Translations under genes and position numbers: made by a program
The notes under the pieces: generated by a model
Databases searched by the model: none
The model's input: the letters and a program-made list of their open reading frames with translations, nothing else
Told to the model about the DNA's origin: nothing
Source: Anderseniella sp963698275
Lineage (GTDB): Bacteria > Pseudomonadota > Alphaproteobacteria > Rhizobiales > Aestuariivirgaceae
Direction of reading: 5' to 3'
DNA: 64,000 nucleotides
Assembly (NCBI GenBank): GCA_963698275.1
Contig: CAVOQE010000001.1
Span: 682,001-746,000, forward strand
In this document: positions 44,642 through 52,393 of the stretch, in pieces
Layout: the number at the start of each line of letters is the position of its first letter
Numbering within the stretch: the stretch's first letter is position 1

Positions 44642-45360
44642 CTGGCAAAGCCGCTCAGGCGCAAACCGAAATTGTGCCGCTGCAATCGTGCGACATTGAC
44701 GTCACCGACGCTGCCTGGACGTGGGCCGAAGACAATGCATCTGCCGTCAAGCGGTTCTGGAACAAGGCGATTGTCGACAAGCCGGCCCTGTTCAATGGCC
44801 AGGTGCTGGTCATGGGGCAGCACACACTCTGCAATGGCTGCCTGACCGGCGAAGTGCACAAGACCGATTATGCCTCGTTCCTGTATTGCAAGGACAAGGG
44901 TCTGCCGACAGAAGCCGGTATACGCAACGTGTTCGGCTGTGCAGTGGTGCGCTCGCGCGAAGGCCACCTGCTGTTTGGACGCATGGCGCCATACACTGCC
45001 ACCAGCGGCAGGGTGTACCCCATGGCCGGCACGCCTGACCTTGAAGACATCAAGGACGGCAAGCTTGATATCGAAGGCTCGATGCAGCGCGAACTGCTGG
45101 AAGAAGCCGGACTGTCAACGAAAGATGCCACCCGGCAACCGGGTTACATGCTGATCGAGGACGCCGGCATGAGTGCTGTGTGTGCAGTATTTGATTTTGA
45201 CGCCCCGTCGCGCGACCTGAAAGCGCGCATGATGGCTCACATCGACCTGCAGGATGAACCGGAGCTGGACGAAATCGTCATCTTCCGCCGTGCCGGATTC
45301 CACATACACCACCGCATGCCGGGCTTTGCGCGCATTCTGGTGCAGCATCTGCTGGATTGA
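44632..45360 (+). CDS. NUDIX hydrolase
   Basis: Hydrolase of a nucleoside diphosphate linked to another group. The Nudix helix is EGSMQRELLEEAGL near residue 155, within GTPDLEDIKDGKLDIEGSMQRE. The N-terminal 100 residues contain LCNGCLTGEVHKTDYASFLYC, a cysteine pair pattern that may bind metal. The protein has 242 residues from the ATG at 44632, which overlaps the GNAT stop; the open frame extends upstream but repeats that gene in another frame. Substrate unknown. Confidence 0.86.
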   Translation: MAVAGKAAQAQTEIVPLQSCDIDVTDAAWTWAEDNASAVKRFWNKAIVDKPALFNGQVLVMGQHTLCNGCLTGEVHKTDYASFLYCKDKGLPTEAGIRNVFGCAVVRSREGHLLFGRMAPYTATSGRVYPMAGTPDLEDIKDGKLDIEGSMQRELLEEAGLSTKDATRQPGYMLIEDAGMSAVCAVFDFDAPSRDLKARMMAHIDLQDEPELDEIVIFRRAGFHIHHRMPGFARILVQHLLD

Positions 45361-45425
45361 ACATGCAGCGGCATTCCGGCGCCTCGTAATCCAAACGTAT
45401 CTTATGCTGCGCAACAGGTGATCCA

Positions 45426-45860
45426 ATGGCAAAGAGCTGCAATCCCGACAATGTATGGCAACCGTTCGGTGCTTTCTCGATGATGGTCATGCAAGGGTCC
45501 GGACAGGTTGTGCATCTCAAGGGCCAGGTGTCCCTCGATGCATCGGGCACAATCATCGGACCCGGTGACATGCGCATCCAGGTGCGGCAGGTGCTGACCA
45601 ACATCAAGACCGTATTGTCGGCTGCCGGTGGGAAAATGAGCGATATAATTTCGCTGACCCACTATACGAGCGATATTCAAGCGTTCATGCAGACGGGAGA
45701 CATCAGGCAGGAGTTTTTTGCCGAGCCATATCCTGTGACCACCACTGTTGAAGTAGCGGCACTTTACAATGCCGATCTGGTTGTTGAAATTACAGCGATC
45801 GCGGAAATTCCCGAAGTGCGTTACAAGGCGCCCCCGAAAGCCAAAGCCATGCATCTATAG
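45426..45860 (+). CDS. RidA/YjgF family protein
   Basis: Small trimeric enzyme of 144 residues, related to RidA, which hydrolyses reactive enamine/imine intermediates formed by PLP enzymes. VVHLKGQVSLDASGTIIGPGDMRIQVRQVLTNIKTVLSAAGG is the core, and a TTVEVAALYNADLVVEITAIA strand near the end is typical. The catalytic Arg of classic RidA (IRTT/RVTV region) is not clearly present, so it may belong to another Rid subfamily. A PLP aminotransferase lies 1.2 kb upstream. Confidence 0.82.
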   Translation: MAKSCNPDNVWQPFGAFSMMVMQGSGQVVHLKGQVSLDASGTIIGPGDMRIQVRQVLTNIKTVLSAAGGKMSDIISLTHYTSDIQAFMQTGDIRQEFFAEPYPVTTTVEVAALYNADLVVEITAIAEIPEVRYKAPPKAKAMHL

Positions 45861-45940
45861 TCGTCAGTGAGGCTAGGCATCAGTTTCCAGACAGGCGAGA
45901 ACCCATCTTGCACCGGACACTTTGTCCGCTCCGGCATTGG

Positions 45941-45960
45941 ATCCCCATTTGCATGGGGAT
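45941..45960. repeat. Palindromic hairpin, possible dispersed repeat
   Basis: ATCCCCAT-ttgc-ATGGGGAT forms a perfect 8-base stem with a 4-base loop between the convergent RidA and PhyH-type genes. No T run adjoins it on either strand, so it is not a standard terminator; it looks like a REP-type unit. Confidence 0.45.
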
Positions 45961-45995
45961 GACGAATTGGGACTGCTCAATGTAACCGCAGCACC

Positions 45996-46793
45996 TCACG
46001 CAGCCTTGCTGTGTGACCTCGCGTACTCCAGCAGGGCGTTGTCTCTGACCGGGTCTATCGGGGTGAAATCGCGGTGGGCGATCCAGTCTTCGCGGTTGAA
46101 TTTTGTGATGTGGTTTGAGACCGCGTTCAGGGTCAGGTAGACGATCTTGCGCGGGTAGGGCGTTATGTTCGGCGGGCTGGCGTGCACGAGGTTGCCGTGG
46201 AACATCATGACGGAGCCGGCAGGCCCTGTGGGCGCGATGATGCCGCCGGCGTCGGCAAGCTCGGTCACCGTGTCATTGTCGAGCGTCCACAGGGGATAGG
46301 ACGTGGTGGTGGTGTCATGCGAGGCATCAAGCGTGCCGCGCTTATGGCTTTTCGGGATGAACATCAACGGTCCGTTGATCGGCATGACCTCGTCGAGGAA
46401 CACGGCAATGTTCATGGCCCTGGGTTCCGGCATGCCGTCATCACGCGCCCAGGTGCCATAGTCCTGGTGCCACTGCCACACGGCGCCGTCGAACGGTGCC
46501 TTGGCGTTGATCTTGTACTGATGCATGTAGACCTGCTCGCCAAACAATTGGCTGACCGGATCAATCAGGCGCGGATGCGAGCCCAACAGGCGGAAGGCTT
46601 CATTATAGGTGTGGGCGGCAAAAGCGGTGCGCGGCGCGCCGGTGTCTTCGCGCCAGACCTCCTTGCGGTCGGACTTGTAAATCTCCTCGGCCTCGTCACG
46701 CAGCACCTGGATTTCGGCTTCGGAGAAACACGACGGCATGAACAGGTAGCCAAGCTCGTCAAATTCGGCGAGTTGCTGGTCGGTCAGCTTCAT
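45996..46793 (-). CDS. Phytanoyl-CoA dioxygenase (PhyH) family protein
   Basis: Fe(II)/2-oxoglutarate dioxygenase of 265 residues. The iron ligands are His and Asp in VWQWHQDYGTWARDDGMPEPRAMNIA and the distal His in FHGNLVHASPPN; the 2-oxoglutarate Arg lies in YPRKIVYLTLNA. The central part resembles ectoine hydroxylases and other small-molecule PhyH enzymes, but the substrate is not known. The ATG at 46793 has GGAGG upstream. It lies 173 bases after the homocysteine methyltransferase gene on the same strand. Confidence 0.88.
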   Translation of the reverse strand: MKLTDQQLAEFDELGYLFMPSCFSEAEIQVLRDEAEEIYKSDRKEVWREDTGAPRTAFAAHTYNEAFRLLGSHPRLIDPVSQLFGEQVYMHQYKINAKAPFDGAVWQWHQDYGTWARDDGMPEPRAMNIAVFLDEVMPINGPLMFIPKSHKRGTLDASHDTTTTSYPLWTLDNDTVTELADAGGIIAPTGPAGSVMMFHGNLVHASPPNITPYPRKIVYLTLNAVSNHITKFNREDWIAHRDFTPIDPVRDNALLEYARSHSKAA

Positions 46794-46966
46794 CGGGCGT
46801 CCTCCATAAGGTGATATCTTTGCGACCCAGAATGAAAGACCGCGCGCGATCTGTCTACTGCCATACCGCGATGCGGACGCCGGGGTGAGGTGGACCCTCA
46901 GCCAGACATGCCCGGCCAACCTGTGCGGCTGACCGGGCAAAACAGAAGCCAGCGCCTGTTTTGGGC

Positions 46967-47926
46967 CTATGCAGCCCTGCTGCTGGTGTGGGCGCACCTG
47001 GCGAACACCTCGCCGACATGGCGGTGGTCGGTGCCGCAGCAACCGCCCAGTACCGTGAAGTTGGGGTACAGGCTGGTCAGTGCCTCATGCAGGGTTCCGA
47101 ACTCTTCCGGGTCACCATCGTCCAGTTCGGTGCAGGCATCCAGCTCTTCATGCGACATGCGTGATGCATTGGCGCGAATGCCCTTCAGGCGATCCATCCA
47201 CGCAACACCGGGTTCCAGAATGTCAGTGAAGTGATCCGGATGGGCGCAGTTGATCATGTAGTAGGCGGGCGCTGAACCGGACGCCTCGTCCACGGCCATG
47301 ATCGCATCTTTCAGGCTCTGGCCGGTCGGCAGCTTGCCGTCGGTTTCCACGGTGAAGGAAATCACCGACGGGATGCCGGCCTGCCTGGCCGCGATGGCGA
47401 TGCCTGCGCCTTCTTCCATGTTGGTCATGGTCATGGCGGTGACCATGTCGGCTGCGGTTTCCGCGTAAGTGTTGATCTGCGCAGCGTGATAGCCGCGGGC
47501 TTCTTCAATCGTCATGGCGGTGTCTGCCTGATAGCCGTCACCGCGCGGCCCGATACATCCCGACAGCACCATGGGCGTGGTGTCTGTTTCGATCTGGGTG
47601 CGAACCTCTTCCATCAGCCGGATGGATTCGCGGTTTACTGCAGCCAGGTCTTCGGCATCATGACCGAGTTCGGCACCCCAGTCCGCATTGGCGCGCCAGC
47701 CGACGCTTTCAAGGATGAAGCCCGCATTGGCCTTGATGGCGATGTTGGCATACTGCCGGTAGTAGTCGCGCAGGCGGGTGCGGCCGGAAGTTTCTGCAAT
47801 CAGCGGGTAAGATGCAAAGCAGGGCAGGTCGAGGCCATCCACGAACACCAGTGTGGTTTCCAGGCCGCCGTCGAGAAGGAATTGCCTGCCTTTTCCCATC
47901 GGCAGGTCGTGGCGGTATTTTGCCAT
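46967..47926 (-). CDS. Homocysteine S-methyltransferase family protein
   Basis: Zinc-dependent methyltransferase of 319 residues. The start FLLDGGLETTLVFVDGLDLP, the first zinc Cys in MINCAHPDHF and the double-Cys motif GGCCGTDHRH near residue 298 are those of the MmuM/BHMT family, which moves a methyl group from S-methylmethionine, betaine or a related donor onto homocysteine. The donor is not evident. It is divergent from a frameshifted TetR gene at 48168, which would be its natural regulator, and is followed by the PhyH gene. Confidence 0.88.
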   Translation of the reverse strand: MAKYRHDLPMGKGRQFLLDGGLETTLVFVDGLDLPCFASYPLIAETSGRTRLRDYYRQYANIAIKANAGFILESVGWRANADWGAELGHDAEDLAAVNRESIRLMEEVRTQIETDTTPMVLSGCIGPRGDGYQADTAMTIEEARGYHAAQINTYAETAADMVTAMTMTNMEEGAGIAIAARQAGIPSVISFTVETDGKLPTGQSLKDAIMAVDEASGSAPAYYMINCAHPDHFTDILEPGVAWMDRLKGIRANASRMSHEELDACTELDDGDPEEFGTLHEALTSLYPNFTVLGGCCGTDHRHVGEVFARCAHTSSRAA

Positions 47927-48167
47927 GATGTACTCTCCGTTTAGTGGTCGGTTTCAGTTGCGCCGGAACATGTCAGGCGGTCGTTCACGAGGATGTGAGG
48001 AAACACACATTGGCGATAGACAACTCTTGGTACAGATCGCCCTGAATTGTTTAAACGCCTGCAAAACAGACGCTTACGCGGACTTCATGTGAAACTGATT
48101 CCGGTTGCGGCGTTGGCAGGACGAACCAGCTGTACCCTTGGTGCAGTCAAGACAGAGATTTACGACA

Positions 48168-48784
48168 ATGCAGCGAGTACGCACCGGCAAGCGGGAACAG
48201 ATACTGGATGTGGCTGGTCTCAGTGTCGTCGAAAAGGGATTTGCAGCAACGTCCATCGAGGAAATCATCGCGGAAGTCGGCATCACCAAGAGTGGTTTCT
48301 TTCTACCATTTCTCCGACAAGAACGAACTCGCAAAGGCACTGCTGCAGCGTTACATCGACATGGAGGAGGCAATCTTCCGTGACATTGAAGCGCGCGCCT
48401 ATGAGCTGAACGAGGATCCGCTGCACGGCTTCCTGATCAGCCTCAAACTGCTGGCTGAGCTGCTTGAAGATTTGCCGAATGGCCATCCCGGCTGTCTGAT
48501 CGCTTCATACTGCTATCAGTCAAGATTGTTCAGTGCCGACATCCGGGACCTGAACGCCCGGGCACTGATGTCCTGGCGGGCCCGGTTTCAACGGCAGCTG
48601 GAGAAGGATTGCCGAAACCTATCCGCCGCGCCTTGAGGTCGATCTTGCCGACGTGGCGGACATGCTGAGTGCAATCGCCGACGGCGGCATCATTTTGTCA
48701 CGCGTAATGCATGACAAGACCATACTTCCACGCCAGGTGATGCTGTATCGGCAGTTCGTCAAGGCGCTGTTCATCGCGGTCTGA
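48168..48784 (+). pseudogene. TetR family regulator, interrupted by two +1 frameshifts
   Basis: TetR regulator read in three frames. MQRVRTGKREQILDVAGLSVV...FAATSIEEIIAEVGITKSGFF is the DNA-binding part. One extra T at 48300-48302 shifts the frame into YHFSDKNELAKALLQRYIDMEE..., which continues the domain without a gap. A second extra G at 48606-48607 shifts it again into IAETYPPRLEVDLADVADML...LPRQVMLYRQFVKALFIAV, ending at the TGA at 48782. With both bases removed the protein has about 204 residues and no other defect. It is divergent from the homocysteine methyltransferase gene. Confidence 0.82.
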
Positions 48785-48890
48785 CAGGTGCATCACGATT
48801 TGTCACCCTGACAAAACACGCATTGATTGATTTCACATTATATGTCAGCAATGCTGACCTATCCTCATTGTCACGGGAGACACCTGTCCA

Positions 48891-49781
48891 ATGCAGTATT
48901 CGTTTCACACGCTGGATGTATTCACCACCAATGTCTTTACGGGAAATCCGCTGGCGGTGGTGCTCGACGCCCAGTCACTGGACGATGCCCAGATGCAGAA
49001 AATTGCTGCCGAGTTCAACCTGTCCGAAACAGTGTTCGTGCTGCCGCCGGAGGATGAGGCGAATACGGCAAAGCTGCGTATTTTTACCCCGGCGCGGGAA
49101 CTGTCCTTCGCCGGACATCCGACGGTTGGTGCGGCCATCTTGCTGGCGGACCTGTTCGGCATCAAGGATGAGGTCAGGCTGGAAGAAGGAGTTGGTCTGG
49201 TACCCGTTGCGCTGGATGCGCGCGAAGCCGGCATGTTTGCGCAATTTTCGGCAGCTGTCATGCCTGAACCGTGGACCAACGTGCCGGGTGACAAGAAAAT
49301 TGCCGCTGCCCTGTCCCTGAAAGAGCACCAGATCGGCGGCGGCGCTCATCGCGCCAGCGTGTTTGATCCCGGCAACCATCCGGTCCTGTATGTTCCCCTG
49401 AAAGATCGTGACACACTGGCGGAAGCAAAAACCTCCATGGCTGACTGGCCCGCACTTGGCGCCTCAGGTGCGTTTCTTGCTTACCTGTATTGCGAGGGCG
49501 AATCCGGTACCGGCGTTGACTATCACGCGCGCGCCTTTGCGCCGTTGTCCGGCATCTCAGAAGACCCCGCAACCGGATCGGCAGCGGCAGGCTTCCCCGG
49601 CCCGTTGCTGAGCTATGAAGGCCCCTGGGAAGGCACGCGCACATGGGTCATCATGCAGGGCGAGGATATGGGCCGTGCCAGCCGCATCGAGCTGGAAGCA
49701 GATGCGGCCAAGGGCGGCCTGACCGGAGTTCGTGTTGGCGGTTATGCGGTAAATGTCAGTTCAGGCAAGCTTGACCTGTAG
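48891..49781 (+). CDS. PhzF family epimerase/isomerase
   Basis: Protein of 296 residues with the diaminopimelate epimerase-like fold in two halves. FHTLDVFTTNVFTGNPLAVVLDA, AAEFNLSETVFVLPP with the catalytic Glu, IFTPARELSFAGHPTVGAA and ISEDPATGSAAAGFPGPLL are PhzF motifs. Some members make phenazines, but there is no phenazine gene set here, so another isomerisation is likely. GGGAGAC lies upstream of the ATG. Confidence 0.9.
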   Translation: MQYSFHTLDVFTTNVFTGNPLAVVLDAQSLDDAQMQKIAAEFNLSETVFVLPPEDEANTAKLRIFTPARELSFAGHPTVGAAILLADLFGIKDEVRLEEGVGLVPVALDAREAGMFAQFSAAVMPEPWTNVPGDKKIAAALSLKEHQIGGGAHRASVFDPGNHPVLYVPLKDRDTLAEAKTSMADWPALGASGAFLAYLYCEGESGTGVDYHARAFAPLSGISEDPATGSAAAGFPGPLLSYEGPWEGTRTWVIMQGEDMGRASRIELEADAAKGGLTGVRVGGYAVNVSSGKLDL

Positions 49782-49990
49782 CATGGCCCGAAAGCTCTTT
49801 TAACTTTCAGCGGGAAGCGCGCGTCCAGGGGGACCGCCGGAATTCGGGTTTTGACAGTAAAAACTCAGCTTGCGCAATGCTCAATGGCATTCCTGCTTGC
49901 GCGTGTCAGCGGCTTGACGTAAAACTCCCTTAACTTTCCCGAGGCATTGTGAGTGTGGTTGGGAAATCTGAAGGAACCGGCGAAGCGCAC
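49782..49990. other. Non-coding stretch before the leuA leader
   Basis: About 210 bases without a gene. It holds a good -35 box (TTGACA, 49851) and another (TTGACG, 49914), but I find no convincing -10 partner for either. The TTAACTTT word occurs twice (49800 and 49930). Confidence 0.4.
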
Positions 49991-50071
49991 ATGAAGTCTG
50001 CTTTCGACATTGCAATCGACCGTAAGGGCCGCGCTCTGCTATGCGCCGGCCTCCTCCTTATTTGCCCCTGA
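49991..50071 (+). CDS. leuA leader peptide (attenuator)
   Basis: Short frame of 26 codons starting MKSAFDIAIDRKG and ending RALLCAGLLLICP. It contains five leucines in the last twelve residues, with five different Leu codons (CTG, CTA, CTC, CTC, CTT; one CTC repeated), and an adjacent Ile. It lies 165 bases before leuA and nothing else fills that space. Leucine-rich leaders before leuA are known to sense leucyl-tRNA charge. I see no Rho-independent terminator between leader and leuA, so a translational switch is more likely (see the adjoining structure). Whether it is translated is unproven. Confidence 0.6.
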   Translation: MKSAFDIAIDRKGRALLCAGLLLICP

Positions 50072-50226
50072 CCATTGGCTGTCCGGTGTTCAATCACCAA
50101 AGAGACGGATGCTCAGGGGAACTCGGAAATTCAACAAGACAACCATGGAATGCTGGTACGTGATGAGTGCGATGTCGCCTGAAGAGTTTCAGGTCCGCCC
50201 ACGCAGCCAGGCAAAAAAGGATGGAG
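50051..50226 (+). promoter_or_regulatory. Possible leuA translational attenuator structure
   Basis: The Leu codon run CTCCTCCTT (50051-50059) is complementary to the leuA ribosome-binding region AAGGATGGAG (50217-50226) except for one bulged T. CCCCTGA at the leader stop (50065-50071) pairs perfectly with TCAGGGG (50113-50119), and a small hairpin CCTGAA-gagt-TTCAGG sits at 50178-50193. A ribosome stalled on the Leu codons would block the anti-SD segment and free the leuA start. Folding is inferred by eye. Confidence 0.45.
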
Positions 50227-50236
50227 CATCAGGCCG

Positions 50237-51820
50237 ATGAGCAAGTCAAAAGACCAGGTCATTATTTTCGATACCACATTGCGCGATGGCGAACAGTCGC
50301 CCGGCGCCACCATGACGTTCGAGGAAAAACTGCAGGTGGCGGCCTTGCTGGATGAAATGCGGGTGGATGTGATCGAGGCAGGTTTTCCGATCGCATCAGA
50401 CGGTGATTTCGAAGCCGTGTCGGAAATTGCACGGCGTACCGGGCACTCGGTGATCGCAGGTCTGGCGCGCGCCATTCCTGCCGATATCAAGCGCTGCGCG
50501 GAAGCTGTGAAGCATGCCAGGCAGCCGCGCATTCATACGTTTGTCTCCACATCGCCGATCCATCTGGAGTTCCAGATGCGAAAAAGCCAGGCCGAAGTGC
50601 TCGACATCATTCACGAGACAGTGACGCTGGCGCGGTCGTTGTGCGACGACGTCGAATGGTCGGCCATGGATGCCACGCGCACGCCGCTGGATTATCTGTC
50701 GCAATGTGTCGATGCCGCCATCAGGGCAGGGGCGACGACCATCAACCTGCCGGATACGGTGGGCTATACGGTGCCCGATGAAATGCGCCACCTGTTCAAG
50801 ACCATCCGGGAAAACGTGGCCAACTCCGACAAGGCGATTTTTTCCGCCCATTGCCACAATGACCTGGGCATGGCGGTTGCCAACTCGCTGGCTGCCGTCG
50901 ACGGCGGGGTGCGCCAGATCGAGTGCACCATCAACGGGCTGGGTGAGAGGGCCGGCAATGCGGCGCTGGAAGAAATCGTCATGGCGCTGAAAACCCGCAA
51001 TGACGTGTTGCCCTATGCCTGCAATGTGAAGCCGGAATTGTTGACCCGGGCATCAAAGCTGGTGTCTGCGGTGTCTTCGTTTCCGGTGCAGTACAACAAG
51101 GCCATCGTCGGGCGCAACGCATTTGCCCATGAAAGCGGCATTCACCAGGACGGCATGCTGAAGAACCAGGAAACCTATGAGATCATGACGCCTGAATCGG
51201 TCGGCGTCACCAAGACCTCGCTGGTGATGGGCAAGCATTCGGGCCGTAATGCCTTTAAGTCAAAACTGGAAGATCTGGGCTATGAACTGTCCGACAACGC
51301 GTTTCAGGACGCGTTTGTGCGCTTCAAGGCGCTGGCTGACCGCAAGAAGCACATTTACGACGAAGACATCGAGGCGCTGGTCGATGAACGCATCGCCTCA
51401 TCCGCTGACCGCATGAAGGTTGTGGCGCTGACGGTGATTGCCGGCACCATGGGTCCACAGACGGCCACGCTGACACTGGACATTGACGGCCAGCAGTCGA
51501 CGGTCCAGTCGGTGGGCAATGGGCCGGTGGATGCCACGTTCAACGCCATTCACGCTCTGCACCCGCATGAAGCCAAGCTGGCGCTGTATGATGTGCATGC
51601 GGTGACCGAAGGAACCGATGCCCAGGCAGAGGTGTCGGTGCGGCTGGAAGATGTCGGTTCGGGCCGCCAGGTAACCGGCCGGTCGGCTGACCCTGATACG
51701 CTGGTTGCCTCTGCCAAGGCCTATATTGCGGCCCTGTCAAAACTCGAACTGAAGCGGATGCGCGGTGATGCCACGGCACCTGTGAAAGCGCTGGCGGGCG
51801 CAGAACGGCGCGGCCCTTAA
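50237..51820 (+). CDS. leuA: 2-isopropylmalate synthase
   Basis: First committed enzyme of leucine synthesis; condenses acetyl-CoA with 2-oxoisovalerate. It has 527 residues. The catalytic barrel starts with IIFDTTLRDGEQSPGATM and contains HCHNDLGMAVANSLAAVDGG (metal His pair) and NGLGERAGNAALEE; the linker FAHESGIHQDGMLKN follows. The C-terminal leucine-binding domain (from about residue 390) is complete, so feedback inhibition is expected. GGAG lies 10 bases before the ATG and may be masked by the leader. Confidence 0.96.
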   Translation: MSKSKDQVIIFDTTLRDGEQSPGATMTFEEKLQVAALLDEMRVDVIEAGFPIASDGDFEAVSEIARRTGHSVIAGLARAIPADIKRCAEAVKHARQPRIHTFVSTSPIHLEFQMRKSQAEVLDIIHETVTLARSLCDDVEWSAMDATRTPLDYLSQCVDAAIRAGATTINLPDTVGYTVPDEMRHLFKTIRENVANSDKAIFSAHCHNDLGMAVANSLAAVDGGVRQIECTINGLGERAGNAALEEIVMALKTRNDVLPYACNVKPELLTRASKLVSAVSSFPVQYNKAIVGRNAFAHESGIHQDGMLKNQETYEIMTPESVGVTKTSLVMGKHSGRNAFKSKLEDLGYELSDNAFQDAFVRFKALADRKKHIYDEDIEALVDERIASSADRMKVVALTVIAGTMGPQTATLTLDIDGQQSTVQSVGNGPVDATFNAIHALHPHEAKLALYDVHAVTEGTDAQAEVSVRLEDVGSGRQVTGRSADPDTLVASAKAYIAALSKLELKRMRGDATAPVKALAGAERRGP

Positions 51821-51931
51821 CTTTTTCACGGCTCCGGCTTTAACTATCAATGTGAATGGAACTGGCACATTGCAACATTTGCCGGTAGACTTTCATTTAC
51901 TCCTTTGATATGGCATCTGAACCTGATGCGG

Positions 51932-51955
51932 GGGCGCGCTCGAACATGCGCGCCC
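51932..51955 (+). terminator. GC-rich hairpin after leuA
   Basis: GGGCGCGC-tcgaacat-GCGCGCCC is a perfect 8-base stem followed by TTCGC. It lacks a real T run, so it is only a possible terminator between leuA and the tRNA gene. Confidence 0.45.
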
Positions 51956-52012
51956 TTCGCACACCAGCCGCCGGTGCTTCTTAAAACATCTGACAGCTGT
52001 ATGAATTGGTGA

Positions 52013-52088
52013 GGGCGTATAGCTCAGTTGGTAGAGCATCTGACTCTTAATCAGACGGTCCACGGTTCGAGTCCGTGTGCGCCCACCA
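52013..52088 (+). tRNA. tRNA-Lys (anticodon CUU)
   Basis: Complete cloverleaf of 76 bases with encoded CCA. Acceptor stem GGGCGTA/TGCGCCC, D arm GCTCAGTTGGTAGAGC, anticodon arm TCTGA-CTCTTAA-TCAGA giving anticodon CTT, and T arm CACGG-TTCGAGT-CCGTG. A strong terminator follows 42 bases on. Confidence 0.97.
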
Positions 52089-52130
52089 AATTCTCTAAAA
52101 TAACCAATAACTTGGAAAAATTCGTTTAAA

Positions 52131-52170
52131 ACCGGTAGACGGATAATTCGTCTACCGGTAGATATTTTTT
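52131..52170 (+). terminator. Rho-independent terminator after tRNA-Lys
   Basis: ACCGGTAGACG-gataatt-CGTCTACCGGT is a perfect 11-base stem followed by AGATATTTTTT. Confidence 0.9.
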
Positions 52171-52393
52171 GTCCTGCAGGGCGTTTTCGTCATAAGGCAT
52201 TGTAGCGGCATTTCTGACTCCCGGAAGCATTGTCAGAGGAATAGTCCTAGAGGCGGGCAGTGGCGTTAGCTAGCGTTCAAGGGTGAGAAATCCGTTGGAT
52301 GAAATGCTCGTAAAGATCAACGGAGAATTGAACGAAGCCCAGTTCCGACACATTGAGTTGTTCTGACAATGCCTTTTGCGAAGCCAACGCGTC

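Noticed and set aside
45941..45960. Bidirectional terminator between RidA and PhyH-type genes
   Set aside because: The hairpin has no T run on either strand, so I list it only as a palindromic repeat.
12123..48784. Programmed +1 frameshifting in kynU, the hydroxyacid dehydrogenase and TetR genes
   Set aside because: The six sites share no slippery motif or stop-codon context and most are repeats of a base in a short run, which fits sequencing insertions better.
48891..49781. Phenazine biosynthesis locus
   Set aside because: Only a PhzF-type isomerase is present; no other phz gene occurs in the window.
52283..52366. 28-codon frame between tRNA-Lys terminator and glmS
   Set aside because: Too short, no upstream site and no similarity I can name; the gap 52171-52393 otherwise holds nothing clear.
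52013..52393. Integration site of a mobile element at tRNA-Lys
   Set aside because: No integrase gene, no repeat of the tRNA 3' end in the window, and only housekeeping DNA on both sides.
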